From NCBI GenBank assembly GCA_009692115.1, contig SHZU01000002.1, forward strand, positions 62,001 through 126,000: DNA of 64,000 nt, written 5' to 3'. The notes below the pieces were generated by a model. That model was given only the letters and a program-made list of their open reading frames with translations. It searched no databases and had not been told where the DNA came from. Source of the DNA: Gemmatimonadota bacterium. GTDB taxonomy: Bacteria; Gemmatimonadota; Gemmatimonadetes; Gemmatimonadales; GWC2-71-9. Positions 1-9,785 of the stretch are shown one piece after another; the first letter of the stretch is position 1, and the number at the start of each line of letters is the position of its first letter. The position numbers were made by a program, and so were the translations under genes.

Positions 1-120
1 CAAGACCACGGCCACGCTGGAGGTCCGAATCAGGCAGGACTGCCCGTCGTAGCGGGACACCCGTTCGGGAAAGTGTTTCGCCGCGAAGGCGAAGGCGTGG
101 TGAATGCGGTCGGAGTACAC
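1..120 (-). CDS. HD-domain-like protein, N-terminal fragment (runs off left edge)
   Basis: Only the first 40 codons are in the window. From a GTG at 120 the frame reads MYSDRIHHAFAFAAKHF and later RTSSVAVVL. This resembles the start of HD-domain phosphohydrolases of the RelA/SpoT-like group, which open with a similar Y-S-D-R...A-L-x-F-A-A-K-H stretch and a later T-H-P...V-A-x-x-L. The usual HP of that second motif is not obvious here, so the match is loose. It starts 14 bases after the queE stop on the same strand and is probably the last gene of the queC-queE operon. No good ribosome-binding site is visible. Confidence 0.4.
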   Translation of the reverse strand, partial: MYSDRIHHAFAFAAKHFPERVSRYDGQSCLIRTSSVAVVL

Positions 121-134
121 GGATTTGCCGGAGG

Positions 135-770
135 TTACTTGAGCCCGGTCAACTTATGCGTTTGGAGCGAGAGACGCCACTCTGGATGCTGGAGACAGTA
201 TTCGATGGCGCGCTCGGTGTTTAGGGCCCGCGCCGGCCCGTCCATGGGCTGGAGGAACCGGTGGCTGAAGTGAAGACCGGCCACCTGCTCGGGCATCAGG
301 GCTGGCTGGGGATACACGAGCTTCAGTTCGTTTCCGTCGTGCACGACCAAGGTCGCGTTGGCCTTGGGACTCACGCAGACCCAGTCGACGCCGGCAGGCA
401 CCGGGATGGTGCCATTGGTCTCGATCCCGATTTCAAATGACCGGCGGTGCAGGGCCTCGATCAGCGGCCCATCGAGTTGAAGGAGCGGCTCTCCGCCGGT
501 ACAGACGACGTACTTCGTGCCGCCGACGGCTCCCGCCGGCCACGCCGCCAAGACCGCATCGGCCAGTTCCTCCGCGGTCGGGAACCGGCCGCCGCCCTCC
601 CCATCGGTGCCAAAGAAGTCGGTGTCGCAGAACTGGCAAATGGCCCGCTCCCGGTCGGCCTCTCGCCCGCTCCACAAGTTGCACCCCGCAAACCGGCAAA
701 ACACCGCCGCCCGCCCAGTATGCGCCCCCTCGCCCTGAAGGGTATAGTAGATCTCCTTCACCCCGTACAT
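135..770 (-). CDS. queE: 7-carboxy-7-deazaguanine synthase QueE (radical SAM)
   Basis: QueE converts 6-carboxytetrahydropterin to 7-carboxy-7-deazaguanine on the route to preQ0 and queuosine. The 211-residue protein begins MYGVKEIYYTLQGEGAHTGR, the usual QueE opening. The cluster-binding cysteines are C30, C45 and C48, giving the longer CX14CX2C spacing known from proteobacterial QueE instead of the canonical radical SAM CX3CX2C. A GGEP motif follows near residue 93. It lies 6 bases downstream of queC on the same strand, so the two are cotranscribed. No queD or folE is in the window; queF lies about 9 kb away. Confidence 0.95.
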   Translation of the reverse strand: MYGVKEIYYTLQGEGAHTGRAAVFCRFAGCNLWSGREADRERAICQFCDTDFFGTDGEGGGRFPTAEELADAVLAAWPAGAVGGTKYVVCTGGEPLLQLDGPLIEALHRRSFEIGIETNGTIPVPAGVDWVCVSPKANATLVVHDGNELKLVYPQPALMPEQVAGLHFSHRFLQPMDGPARALNTERAIEYCLQHPEWRLSLQTHKLTGLK

Positions 771-776
771 GCGAGC

Positions 777-1496
777 CTATGCTCCCCGAGTGCCGAGTGC
801 CGAGTGCCGAGCGCCGAGTGCTGAGCCCGGATCCACCATCCCGACCTCGGCGAACCCTTGGAGGCGGATCAGACACGAATCGCACCGTCCGCACGATCGG
901 CCGGCCTCGTCGAGTTGGTAGCAGCTTCGGGTCAACCCATAGTCGACGCCCAGGGCCAATCCGCGCCGGATGATATCCGCCTTCGAGAGCCAGATCAGGG
1001 GTGTGTGGATCGTCGTCTTCCGGCCGCCGGCCGTTGCCGCTTTGGTGGCCAGGTTGGCCATGGCCTGGAAGGCGGCGATGTACTCCGGGCGGCAGTCCGG
1101 GTAGCCACTGTAGTCGACCGCATTCACGCCAATCACGATTTCGGTGGCCTCGAGGACTTCGGCCCATGCCAAGGCATAGGCGAGGAAGATGGTATTGCGG
1201 GCCGGGACGTAGGTAATCGGGATGGTCGTGGCCGGCTCACCGGCGGGCCGGCCTTCAGGCACCGGGATGTCGGCGGTCAAGGCCGAGCCGCCGAAGGCTC
1301 GGAGGTCGATATCGACGATCCGGTGCTCAATCACGCCCTGACGAGCCGCCACGGCCATGGCGGCGTCGATCTCGGCCGCGTGTCGCTGTCCGTAGCGGAA
1401 GGACAGGGCGTACGGATCGAGCCCGAGCGCCTTGGCCACCGCCAGGGCCGTTGCGGAATCGAGGCCCCCGCTCAGGAGGACGACGGCCTTGGTCAT
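777..1496 (-). CDS. queC: 7-cyano-7-deazaguanine synthase QueC
   Basis: QueC is the ATP-dependent ligase that turns 7-carboxy-7-deazaguanine into preQ0. The 239-residue protein has the PP-loop SGGLDS at residues 9-14 and the C-terminal zinc cysteines in RSCGRCDSC. The start ATG overlaps the stop of the upstream epimerase (ATGA), so the two are translationally coupled. Odd feature: the last 15 or so residues ([15 protein letters not shown]) are encoded by a heptamer tandem repeat at 784-825, which appears to have extended or replaced the normal C-terminus. The catalytic parts are intact. Confidence 0.95.
   Translation of the reverse strand: MTKAVVLLSGGLDSATALAVAKALGLDPYALSFRYGQRHAAEIDAAMAVAARQGVIEHRIVDIDLRAFGGSALTADIPVPEGRPAGEPATTIPITYVPARNTIFLAYALAWAEVLEATEIVIGVNAVDYSGYPDCRPEYIAAFQAMANLATKAATAGGRKTTIHTPLIWLSKADIIRRGLALGVDYGLTRSCYQLDEAGRSCGRCDSCLIRLQGFAEVGMVDPGSALGARHSALGTRGA
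784..825. repeat. Heptamer tandem repeat, TGCCGAG-type, 5-6 units
   Basis: Five clear units lie at 791-825: TGCCGAG three times, CGCCGAG, and TGCTGAG. A degenerate unit CCCCGAG sits at 784-790. The array is inside the 3' end of queC. A shorter array of the same unit lies at 12421-12441, also at a gene end. Confidence 0.85.
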
Positions 1497-2860
1497 ACCG
1501 GGCCTCGGCCGAGCTCGTGTTCCAGCGCCGCCGTCAGCGTGGTGTGGCGGAAGTGGTAGCCGGAGTCGATCAGCCGGCTCGGCGCAACCCGGGTGCTGGC
1601 CAATAAGCCCTCATCGGCCAGCTCGCCAAACAGCAAGCGGAGCACCGGCGCCGGGACGCCGAACCACGCCGGGCGGTGGAGGACCCGGCCCAGGGTCTTG
1701 GTGTATTCGGCGTTGGTCACGGGTTCGGGGGCGACGACGTTGACCGGCCCGGTCACGTCCGTCTGGAGCAAGTGAACCAAGGCTCCGACGCAGTCCTCGA
1801 GGCTGATCCAACTGGTCCATTGGCGGCCGGTCCCGAGAGTGGCGCCGGCCCCGAGGGAAAACGGCACCAGCATCTTACCCAAGGCGCCGCCGGCGGGAGA
1901 CAAGATGATTCCGAACCGGGCGTGGACCACCCGGACGCCCGCCTCGCGGGCCGCCGTGGTCGCTCGTTCCCAGGCCTGACCGACGTCCGCCAGGAATCCC
2001 GTCCCGGCCGGCGCCCCTTCGCCGAGGATCTCGTCACCCCGGCTGCCGTACCAGCCAACGGCCGACGCCGAGATCAAAACCCGAGGCCGGGGCGATGCGG
2101 CCGCGATGGCCCGTGCCAACGTGGTGGTTCCCGCGATTCGGCTCGACCGAATTCGGCGTTTCCGCTCCTCGGTCCAGCGACCATCGGCGATACTCTCGCC
2201 GGCCAGGTGGACCACGGCGTCGACGCCGCCGAGCGCGGCCGGATCGAGCCGGCCGGTGTCGGGGTCCCAGAAAATTTCCCCGGCTTCGGCCGGACGCCGG
2301 ACCAAGCGAACGACGGGGTGCCCGCCGGTGGTCAGCAACGCCACCAACGCCCGGCCGACGAGTCCCGAGGCACCGGTTACGGCAACCGTCAGCCGGGGTT
2401 GACTCTGGAACCCTCGGTGGAGGGCGAGGTCCGCGGCGGTGACGTCGTGGCGAAACCGCAGGGTATGCCGGAGCTTGGCACGGACAAAGGGCTCGGCGAG
2501 TTCGCCTAACGGTCCGCCGGGCAGCTCGACGTCGATTCGATCGACCAAGGCCGACCGGCCGGCGTCGAGCGGTTCGAACCGGTGCTCATGCCGCCACCGG
2601 GCGAAGGGGCCCTTTTCCTGGACGTCGACGAACCCGCGGCCCGGCTCGACCCGCTCGTGCCGGGCTACCCAGTCGGTGGTCACCGGGCCTACGGTGAGCC
2701 GAAGGAGGGCCCGGCTGCCCTCCACGAGCCCTGGGTGGGGGGCCCGGAGGCGGACCGACTCCCAGGGCGGGACCAGCCGCTCAAAGGCCCCCGGTCTCGC
2801 GTGCCACGCGAAGACCTCCCCGGCCGGGGAGTCGATTTCGGTTCGGCGCTCGATGATCAT
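1493..2860 (-). CDS. TIGR01777-type NAD(P)-binding epimerase with N-terminal SRPBCC domain
   Basis: The protein is a fusion. Residues 1-150 ([20 protein letters not shown]...) form an SRPBCC/START-like ligand-binding domain. From about residue 158 an extended SDR domain starts with VTGASGLVG, followed by the family hallmark [11 protein letters not shown] and an interrupted SASAVGWYG stretch. This is the TIGR01777/YfcH-like group, whose substrate is unknown. I chose the ATG at 2860 because the SRPBCC domain begins there; the frame is open to 2923, but that extension is not domain-like and would approach the divergent speA promoter. Its stop overlaps the queC start. About 455 residues. Confidence 0.85.
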   Translation of the reverse strand: MIIERRTEIDSPAGEVFAWHARPGAFERLVPPWESVRLRAPHPGLVEGSRALLRLTVGPVTTDWVARHERVEPGRGFVDVQEKGPFARWRHEHRFEPLDAGRSALVDRIDVELPGGPLGELAEPFVRAKLRHTLRFRHDVTAADLALHRGFQSQPRLTVAVTGASGLVGRALVALLTTGGHPVVRLVRRPAEAGEIFWDPDTGRLDPAALGGVDAVVHLAGESIADGRWTEERKRRIRSSRIAGTTTLARAIAAASPRPRVLISASAVGWYGSRGDEILGEGAPAGTGFLADVGQAWERATTAAREAGVRVVHARFGIILSPAGGALGKMLVPFSLGAGATLGTGRQWTSWISLEDCVGALVHLLQTDVTGPVNVVAPEPVTNAEYTKTLGRVLHRPAWFGVPAPVLRLLFGELADEGLLASTRVAPSRLIDSGYHFRHTTLTAALEHELGRGPV

Positions 2861-2952
2861 GTCTGGAAGATAGCCAGCCGCCACTCGCATGCGGGCGCCC
2901 GCGTTCGTAGATTGAGGCCCCAATTCGTTCGATCTGTAGCCGAGGGGTTGCC

Positions 2953-4875
2953 GTGAGTGTTCCGTCTGGCTGGTCCGCCAAGGATGCCGAGAAGCTGTAC
3001 AACATGGCCGGGTGGGGGCAGGGGTTTTTTCGGGTCAACGCTGAGGGGCATGTGGCCGTTCATCCCGACCCGAAAAATGGCCCGGCGTTGGACCTGTACC
3101 GGCTCGCCCTCGATCTCAACGCCCAGGGTGTCCAGCTGCCCCTCCTGATCCGTTTCTCCGACATTCTCCGGTCCCGCATCGAATTGTTGGCGCACGAGTT
3201 CAAACGGGCCATCGATGAGTTCGGCTATACCGGCCACTACAACACGGTGTACCCGATCAAAGTCAATCAACAGCGCCACGTGATCGAGGAAATCGTCCAG
3301 TTCGGAGCGCCGTTTGGGCTCGGTCTCGAATGCGGGAGCAAGCCGGAACTCCAGGCCGTGATGGGGATCACCGACCGGGCGGACCATTTGATCGTCTGCA
3401 ACGGGTACAAGGACGAGGAGTTTCTTCGGTTCGCTCTCATGGCGCAGAAACTCGGCCACCGGGTGTTCATTGTGCTCGAGCAGCTCAATGAACTTGATGT
3501 GGTGCTGAAGATGGCCGACGAACTCGGCGTCGAGGCCACGATCGGCGTCCGGATCAAACTCGCCACCGAAGGCGCCGGACGGTGGGCCAAGAGCGGCGGG
3601 GAGAAGTCAAAGTTCGGTCTGAGTGCCCCGCAATTGCTCCGGCTCTTGGAACGGCTGAAGGAGCTTGGCAAGCAGGACATGCTCAAGATGCTGCACTTCC
3701 ACCTGGGCAGTCAAATTACCGACATTCGGTACATCAAGGCCGCCCTCGAAGAGATCGGGCGGTTCTACGCCGAGATCCGGGAAATGGGTTTTGACTTGTC
3801 GCATCTCGATGTCGGCGGCGGACTCGGAGTCGACTACGAGGGATCTCGAACGACCCGGGCGGCGAGCATGAACTACACGCCCCGCGAGTATGCCAATGAC
3901 ATCATTTACGGTTTGGGCACCATCTGCAAAGAGCAGAACATGCCGATGCCGAATATCATTTCGGAGTCGGGCCGGGCGCTGACGGCCCATCATGCCTTGC
4001 TGCTGATCAACGTCACCGATGTCGAGGCGCAGACCGAGCCGCAGGTGCCGCCGCTCCGGGAAGCCCCCCACCGGGTTTTGGTCGAGCTGCACGAAAATCT
4101 CGAATCCCTGACGCTTGACCGGGTCGAGGAAGCCTTCCACGATGCGATCGCGGCTAAAGAACGGGTCCAGGAACTGTTCGCGAGCGACGCCATCTCCCTC
4201 CGGGAGCTGGCCGATATCGAAGAGCTCTATCTCTGCACCATCAACGCCATCGCCAAGCTGATTGCATCCGACCGGGCCGCGTTCCCGGAGGTCGTCAATC
4301 ATATCGAGTCGGCGCTGGTCGATCGGTACTTCTGTAATTTCTCGATCTTCCAGTCGCTCCCGGACAACTGGGCCATCGATCAACTCTTCCCGATCATGCC
4401 GATCCATCGGCTCGACGAGGAGCCGATCCGCCGGGGAACCCTCCAGGATGCGACCTGTGATTCGGATGGGGTCATCGACCGGTTCGCCGGCGGGCGGAAG
4501 GGCAAACCGTGCCTTGAGCTCCATCCCCATCGGCCGGGCGAACCCTACATTCTCGGGATCTTCCTGACGGGCGCCTATCAAGAGATTCTGGGCGACCTCC
4601 ACAATCTGTTCGGCGACACCAACGCCGTGCACATTCGGGCCACCGAGACCGGGTATGAGATTACCGACCTGGTTCACGGCGACACCGTGACCGAAGTCCT
4701 CAACTACGTCCAGTTTAGCGGGAGCGATCTCCTCGCCAACTTCCGCCGCAAAGTGTCGAATGCCCAGAGCCTGAGTCGCGCGGAGGCCAACGCCTACATC
4801 GCCGATTATGTCGCCGGGCTCGAGGGGTACACCTACCTGGAAGGCGATATTCCGATCGCCGAGCCGGTCCGGTAA
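2953..4875 (+). CDS. speA: Biosynthetic arginine decarboxylase SpeA
   Basis: SpeA is a PLP enzyme that decarboxylates arginine to agmatine, the first step of putrescine and spermidine synthesis. The 640-residue length is typical of the family. The PLP lysine is K103 in the motif YPIKVNQQ. The HFHLGSQ and DVGGGLGVDY motifs follow in the barrel domain, and the LYLCTINAIAKLI insert and a C-terminal beta domain are present. The start is a GTG at 2953 with GAGGGG at 2942-2947 upstream. It is divergent from the epimerase-queC operon and 19 bases ahead of the next gene. No agmatinase or agmatine deiminase is next to it. Confidence 0.95.
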   Translation: MSVPSGWSAKDAEKLYNMAGWGQGFFRVNAEGHVAVHPDPKNGPALDLYRLALDLNAQGVQLPLLIRFSDILRSRIELLAHEFKRAIDEFGYTGHYNTVYPIKVNQQRHVIEEIVQFGAPFGLGLECGSKPELQAVMGITDRADHLIVCNGYKDEEFLRFALMAQKLGHRVFIVLEQLNELDVVLKMADELGVEATIGVRIKLATEGAGRWAKSGGEKSKFGLSAPQLLRLLERLKELGKQDMLKMLHFHLGSQITDIRYIKAALEEIGRFYAEIREMGFDLSHLDVGGGLGVDYEGSRTTRAASMNYTPREYANDIIYGLGTICKEQNMPMPNIISESGRALTAHHALLLINVTDVEAQTEPQVPPLREAPHRVLVELHENLESLTLDRVEEAFHDAIAAKERVQELFASDAISLRELADIEELYLCTINAIAKLIASDRAAFPEVVNHIESALVDRYFCNFSIFQSLPDNWAIDQLFPIMPIHRLDEEPIRRGTLQDATCDSDGVIDRFAGGRKGKPCLELHPHRPGEPYILGIFLTGAYQEILGDLHNLFGDTNAVHIRATETGYEITDLVHGDTVTEVLNYVQFSGSDLLANFRRKVSNAQSLSRAEANAYIADYVAGLEGYTYLEGDIPIAEPVR

Positions 4876-4894
4876 ACGGACCCAAGGATTCTCG

Positions 4895-7621
4895 ATGTCT
4901 GCGCGTCGGCTGGGCCTCATGTTCGGGATCGCCACTCTGCTGGCGATCGTGGTGGTCTTTCCACTCGGGAGCCGGGCGCTCACCGACTGGTGGTGGTTCA
5001 AGGAAACCGGGTACCAGGTCGTCTTCACGACCGAACTGGCGACGACGGCGGCCCTCTTTACGGCCGTGGGTCTCGTCAGTGCGTGGGTGGTCTACCTCAA
5101 TCTCCGGATCGCCCAGCGAGGCCTGGTTCCGTACCCTGTGACGGTCGGCGCGATTGGCCAAGGGCCGGTGGTCAATCTCGCCACGCTGCTGGGCCGGCTG
5201 ACGGTGCCGGTGTCGCTCGGCGTCGGCCTCCTGTTCGGGTTCGCGGTCACCCCGGCATGGCAAGTGGTGCTTGCCGCCCTTCATCGGACGCCCTTTGGGG
5301 CGGTCGACCCGGTGTTTTCGCACGACATCGGCTTCTATGTCTTTATCCTGCCGGCCCTCTCCGCGGGGCTCACGCTCGCGTCCAGTCTGATCGTGATCTG
5401 CCTCCTGGTGCTTCTCCCGGTCTATTGGACCCGGGGTGACATCATTCTCCGGCCGCGGGTTGTTCGGATTGAACCCTCCGCGGGTATTCATCTCGGCGTC
5501 GTCCTCGCGGCCGTGCTCGTCATCTGGGCCCTCCAACTCTGGTTCGTGGACGCACCGAGTCTGGTGTTCTCGAACACGGGGCCCCTGATCGGCGCGAGCT
5601 ACACCGACTTACATGCCCGGCTCCCGGCGATCCGTCTCTCGGCGGTCGTGGCCCTGATCGGCGCTGGATTGGTTGGGGTGGGGGCGGCCCTCCGCCGACT
5701 CCCGCGCTATGCCCTGGTGGCCCTGGGCGGCTATCTCGCGGTGGCGTTCGTTGGCCGAGGGCTGATTCCGCTCGCGATTCAAAAGCTCGTGGTCGCGCCA
5801 ACCGAGTTGACCCGGGAGAGCACCTATCTCGGGTATCATATCGACGCGACCCGGCGAGCGTGGGGACTCGACAGCGTGGACGTCCGGGAGCTCCAGGGCG
5901 AAGCCAGCCTCAGCCTGGCCGACATCCGGGCCAACGCGCCCACGATCGACAACGTCCGGCTGTGGGACCGCGATCCGCTGCTCCAAACCTTCGGCCAGCT
6001 CCAGGAAATCCGGACCTACTACGATTTCGTCTCGGTCGATGATGACCGGTATTGGATTGATGGCAAGTACCGGCAGGTGCTCCTCTCGCCCCGGGAGCTC
6101 AATCCAGCGTCGCTGCCGACCCGGACCTTCATCAACGAGCGGCTGACGTTTACCCACGGCATGGGACTGACGCTTGCACCGGTCAATCAGGTCACCATTG
6201 AAGGCCTGCCGGTCTTGTTTATCAAGGACCTGCCACCCGCCTCGACCGGCTCGCTGAAAGTCACCCGGCCCCAGATCTACTACGGCGAAATGGAGGGCGG
6301 CTACGCCTTCGTCGGGACCAAACAACGAGAATTCGATCACCCCGCCGGTGACGCCAACGTCTATTCGGTGTATAGCGGTTCCGGAGGGATCCGGGTCGGC
6401 AACCTATTGCGGAGGCTGGCTCTGGCGGCCCGGTTCGGCAGCTCGGAGATTCTCTTTTCGCAGGACATCACGAGTCAGAGCCGGGTGCTCTTTCACCGGA
6501 ACATCAAGGAACGGGCCTCCTTGGCGCTCCCGTTCCTGCGGTTCGACCAGGACCCCTATTTGGTCATTGCCGCTGATGGGACGCTGGTCTGGATTCTCGA
6601 TGCCTACACCAGCACCAGCCGGTACCCGTACTCCCAGCGTTTGACCGACGGCACGAGCTACATGCGGAACGCGGTCAAGGTGGTGATTGACGCGTACGAT
6701 GGGTCGATCAAAGCCTACGTCAGTGCGCCGTCCGATCCGCTGATTCAGACGTGGGCCAAGATTTTTCCCGGAATCTTTCTCCCCCTCGACCAGTTGCCGG
6801 CCGACCTCCGGAGCCACCTCAGGTACCCCGACGAGATCTTCCGGATTCAGACCTCGCTCTACTCGACCTACCATATGGAGGCGCCCGAGGACTTCTACCG
6901 CCGGGAGGATCAGTGGCAAATTCCAGTAGTGGCCGAGACCAGTGGATCGGTGCCGTTCATGCGCCATATGGTGATGCGTTTGCCGGAGGAGTCCAAGGCC
7001 GAGTTCGTCTACATGGTACCGTTCACGCCCCGGGGGAAGGACAACCTGGCCGCCTGGATGGTGGCCCGGAACGACGGCGACGTCTACGGTAAACTTCGGG
7101 TGTACCAGCTCTCGCGCCAGAGTCTCGTCTACGGGCCCCAACAGATTGAGAACCGGATCAATCAGGATACCGAGATTTCCCGCCAGGTGTCGCTCTGGGA
7201 CCAGCGCGGCTCCAAGGTCATCCGAGGCGACTTGTTGGTGATCCCGATCGAGAAGGCGCTGCTGTACGTCCAGCCGCTCTACCTCCAGGCGGAAGGGGGC
7301 CGGATCCCCGAGCTCAAGCGGGTGGTCGTTGCCTATCAGAATCAGGTGGTCATGCAGGAGACGCTGGAGGGGGCTCTGGCGGAGCTCTTTGGCGGTTCGA
7401 CGGAATCTCCCGCCCGCCCAACGGACCCGACCACCGCCGTAGCTCGTGGTGCAGAGTCAACACAGTCGTCGGACTCGTCGGCCCTGATTGCGGAAGCCCG
7501 GCGGCGGTTTACCAATGCGATTCAGGCGCAGCGGGACGGAGACTGGGCAAGGTATGGCGAGGAGATCAAACAACTCGGGCAAATCCTCGAACGCCTCGAG
7601 GCGGCGAAGGCCAGGCCGTAA
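4895..7621 (+). CDS. UPF0182 family (COG1615) large membrane protein
   Basis: About 908 residues from the ATG at 4895. The first 310 residues contain about seven hydrophobic segments (for example LGLMFGIATLLAIVVVF and a run of A/V/L/G-rich helices). A large hydrophilic, presumably extracytoplasmic domain follows, with the UPF0182 signatures RESTYLGYHIDATRRAWGLD, DNVRLWDRDPLL and VAPTE. The C-terminus has a low-complexity linker and a charged helix (IKQLGQILERLEAAK). The family is widespread in actinobacteria and others, and its function is unknown. Its 3' end forms one arm of a terminator hairpin shared with the convergent gltA. It may be cotranscribed with speA, but nothing links the functions. 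Confidence 0.88.
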   Translation: MSARRLGLMFGIATLLAIVVVFPLGSRALTDWWWFKETGYQVVFTTELATTAALFTAVGLVSAWVVYLNLRIAQRGLVPYPVTVGAIGQGPVVNLATLLGRLTVPVSLGVGLLFGFAVTPAWQVVLAALHRTPFGAVDPVFSHDIGFYVFILPALSAGLTLASSLIVICLLVLLPVYWTRGDIILRPRVVRIEPSAGIHLGVVLAAVLVIWALQLWFVDAPSLVFSNTGPLIGASYTDLHARLPAIRLSAVVALIGAGLVGVGAALRRLPRYALVALGGYLAVAFVGRGLIPLAIQKLVVAPTELTRESTYLGYHIDATRRAWGLDSVDVRELQGEASLSLADIRANAPTIDNVRLWDRDPLLQTFGQLQEIRTYYDFVSVDDDRYWIDGKYRQVLLSPRELNPASLPTRTFINERLTFTHGMGLTLAPVNQVTIEGLPVLFIKDLPPASTGSLKVTRPQIYYGEMEGGYAFVGTKQREFDHPAGDANVYSVYSGSGGIRVGNLLRRLALAARFGSSEILFSQDITSQSRVLFHRNIKERASLALPFLRFDQDPYLVIAADGTLVWILDAYTSTSRYPYSQRLTDGTSYMRNAVKVVIDAYDGSIKAYVSAPSDPLIQTWAKIFPGIFLPLDQLPADLRSHLRYPDEIFRIQTSLYSTYHMEAPEDFYRREDQWQIPVVAETSGSVPFMRHMVMRLPEESKAEFVYMVPFTPRGKDNLAAWMVARNDGDVYGKLRVYQLSRQSLVYGPQQIENRINQDTEISRQVSLWDQRGSKVIRGDLLVIPIEKALLYVQPLYLQAEGGRIPELKRVVVAYQNQVVMQETLEGALAELFGGSTESPARPTDPTTAVARGAESTQSSDSSALIAEARRRFTNAIQAQRDGDWARYGEEIKQLGQILERLEAAKARP

Positions 7622-7635
7622 GTCACGGCCTGGCC
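7609..7635. terminator. Bidirectional hairpin between UPF0182 gene and gltA
   Basis: Perfect 11-bp stem: GGCCAGGCCGT at 7609-7619 pairs with ACGGCCTGGCC at 7625-7635 around a 5-base loop. It lies between convergent genes and overlaps the last codons of the left gene. There is no clear T-run on either side, so termination is inferred from the stem and its position. Confidence 0.6.
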
Positions 7636-7643
7636 AATGTGGA

Positions 7644-8927
7644 TTATTTCCGCTGGCCGATCGGAACGAAATCCCGGGCGTCCGGACCGGTGTAGATCTG
7701 GCGCGGCCGGGCAATCTTCTGATCCTTGTCCTTCAACATCTCTTCCCACTGGCTGAGCCACCCGGGCAGGCGCCCAACGGCGAACAACACGGTGAAGTAG
7801 TCGGTCGGGTACCCCATGGCTTGATAAATCAGCCCTGAGTAGAAATCGACGTTCGGATAGAGCTTCCGCTTGATAAAATACTCGTCCTCGAGCGCAATCC
7901 GTTCCAACTCCAACGCGATCTCGAGTTTCGGGTTGAGGCCGGTCTCCGCAAAGACATCGTCGGCGGTCTTCTTGATGAGCTTGGCCCGCGGATCGTAGGA
8001 TTTGTAGACCCGGTGGCCGAAGCCCATCAGCCGGCCTTCGCCATTCTTGACGCTCTCGATGAACGCCGGAATGTTCTTTTTGTGGCCGATCTGGTCGAGC
8101 ATCTCCAGGACGGCTTCGTTCGCTCCGCCGTGGAGCGGGCCGTAGAGCGCGGCCACCCCGGCTGACACCGCCGAATACGGATCGACGTGCGACGACCCGA
8201 CCGAACGGACGGCGCTCGTCGAGCAGTTCTGCTCGTGGTCGGCATGGAGAATGAGTAGAATCTCGAGCGCCCGCTGCAGTACCTTGTTCGGCTGGTGCTG
8301 CCCGCCGATCGAGAACATCATGTTGACGTAGTTGCCGATGTAGTCGAGGTCGTTGCGGGGGAACTCGTAGGGCAGACCCCGCGAATGCCGGAAGATGAAC
8401 GCCGCGAGCGTCGGCATCTTGGCCATCAGGCGGACCCGCTGGACGTAGCGGTTGGCCGAGTCGTCGATGTGCTTGGCGTCGGGGTAGAACGTGGACATCG
8501 CGGCCACCGCACCGACCATCATTCCCATCGGATGCGCGTCGTAGCGGAAGCCCTCGAGGAACTTGATGATGTTGGTATGGACGTAGGTGTGGTACCGGAT
8601 GTCTTCGGTCCATTTGTCCAGCTGGGCCGGTGTCGGCAACTCACCCTCGGCCAGCAGATAGGCCACCTCGAGGAACGTAGCCTGCTCGGCCAGCTGTTCG
8701 ATCGGGTATCCTCGGTAGCGGAGGATCCCTTTGTCGCCGTCGATGTAGGTGATCGCGCTCCGACACGCCGCCGTGTTCATGAAGGCGGGGTCGTAGGTCA
8801 TCAACCCGAAGTCATCGGCATCGGTCTTGATGTTGCGAAGGTCCACCGCCTTGATCGTTCCCTCGGCGATCGGGACCTCGTAGCTCTTGCCGGTCCGGTT
8901 GTCGGTAATAGTGAGGCTGTTGGCCAC
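7644..8927 (-). CDS. gltA: Citrate synthase
   Basis: This enzyme condenses acetyl-CoA and oxaloacetate to citrate, the entry of the TCA cycle. About 427 residues. Active-site regions are visible: ILILHADHEQNCSTS (first catalytic His), GFGHRVYK (second His), and NVDFYSGL (catalytic Asp). Length and N-terminal region match the hexameric type II enzymes of Gram-negative bacteria. I prefer the GTG at 8927 because AAGAAGG lies 6 bases upstream; the frame is open to a TTG at 8945, which would put that ribosome-binding site inside the gene. It is a single gene facing the UPF0182 gene. Confidence 0.95.
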   Translation of the reverse strand: MANSLTITDNRTGKSYEVPIAEGTIKAVDLRNIKTDADDFGLMTYDPAFMNTAACRSAITYIDGDKGILRYRGYPIEQLAEQATFLEVAYLLAEGELPTPAQLDKWTEDIRYHTYVHTNIIKFLEGFRYDAHPMGMMVGAVAAMSTFYPDAKHIDDSANRYVQRVRLMAKMPTLAAFIFRHSRGLPYEFPRNDLDYIGNYVNMMFSIGGQHQPNKVLQRALEILLILHADHEQNCSTSAVRSVGSSHVDPYSAVSAGVAALYGPLHGGANEAVLEMLDQIGHKKNIPAFIESVKNGEGRLMGFGHRVYKSYDPRAKLIKKTADDVFAETGLNPKLEIALELERIALEDEYFIKRKLYPNVDFYSGLIYQAMGYPTDYFTVLFAVGRLPGWLSQWEEMLKDKDQKIARPRQIYTGPDARDFVPIGQRK

Positions 8928-9068
8928 CGCGAACCTTCTTTCCAAGGGTGGGGTGCTCTCGAAGCGCGGCGCGTCGAGATCGCGACTGGAAAGTAAGCGA
9001 GGTCGCGATGCCTTTCGAGTCCCGGAAAGTATCGGCCGGGCCGTGGGGCCCTTGAGTAGATTGGGTCC

Positions 9069-9785
9069 ATGACCCTGACCGCCTCCGACCGGCTGGCCGG
9101 CCTCAGTCTGGGGCTTGGCCTTGGGCCTGAGATCGCGGCCCTAGCGACCGGCGAGCAGGTTCTGGGATCGATGCTCCTTGAGGAGCTTTCGAGGCCCGAC
9201 TTCGAGCTTGGCCGGGTGGTCGCGCGGTGGGTGGAAAACCTCGACCGGCCGTTCGAGTGCCCGGTCGTGGCCCGGTCGCTCGCCGAGTTGGCCCGGACCG
9301 GCGCTCCGCCGGCGGAGGCCGCTTTTGGGCCGGGCCTCGGGGCGGCCGTGGTCGCTCTGGCGGGGGCAGCCCGACTGTTTCAAACGCCTCGAAATTTGGT
9401 GTCCGGGATCTACCACCTGGCCCGCCTGCTCGACCCCCACCCCGTGGGAGGGTACTCGGCCGTCGCGGTTGGGGTCGCGGCCAGTCGGCTTCTTCAGGGC
9501 AAGCGGGATTTCGTGCCGGAGGTGCTCGATGTCTTGCTCGCCAACGAGGCACCGGAACACTTGATTGGGGAGATTCGCCGAGCGCCGGTCTGGGTTCGAA
9601 CGATGCCAACCGGCGGCCCCGCCGCCGCTCCGGAGGCGCTATTGGGGACCGTGTTCTGGGCCCTCCATCACCTGGGGTCGGCTCCCCGGGTCCTGGACGC
9701 CCTGGTACCCCTGGGGCCCTTGGCCCGGACCATCGGCCGCGCCCTCCTCGGCGCGCGTGACGGCCCCCCGGCGCTAGCGGGGTAG
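9069..9785 (+). CDS. ADP-ribosylglycohydrolase-fold protein lacking the metal-binding residues (probable pseudoenzyme)
   Basis: 238 residues. The pattern of the ADP-ribosylglycohydrolase (ARH) family can be followed along its length: DRLAGLSLGLGLG at the N-terminus where active members have GxxxGLAxGDAxG; the SMLLEELSRPDFELGRVV helix; ARLLDPHPVGGYSAVAVGV where active members have a THPDPRAVAAA-like stretch; and ALVPLGPLARTIGRALLGA where they have LGGDTDT followed by GAxAGA. The acidic metal ligands of the GDA, TDDT and GDTDT motifs are missing, so hydrolase activity is unlikely. This is my own comparison from memory of the family pattern. It has its own short upstream region, divergent from gltA, and its last 12 bases overlap the end of queF. 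Confidence 0.5.
   Translation: MTLTASDRLAGLSLGLGLGPEIAALATGEQVLGSMLLEELSRPDFELGRVVARWVENLDRPFECPVVARSLAELARTGAPPAEAAFGPGLGAAVVALAGAARLFQTPRNLVSGIYHLARLLDPHPVGGYSAVAVGVAASRLLQGKRDFVPEVLDVLLANEAPEHLIGEIRRAPVWVRTMPTGGPAAAPEALLGTVFWALHHLGSAPRVLDALVPLGPLARTIGRALLGARDGPPALAG

Noticed and set aside
3607-5028. A 473-codon open frame antisense to speA
   Set aside because: It mirrors the codon pattern of speA and has no recognisable domain.
7381-7621. C-terminal extension of the UPF0182 protein as a separate gene
   Set aside because: The frame is continuous through a low-complexity linker and no start with a ribosome-binding site precedes the tail.
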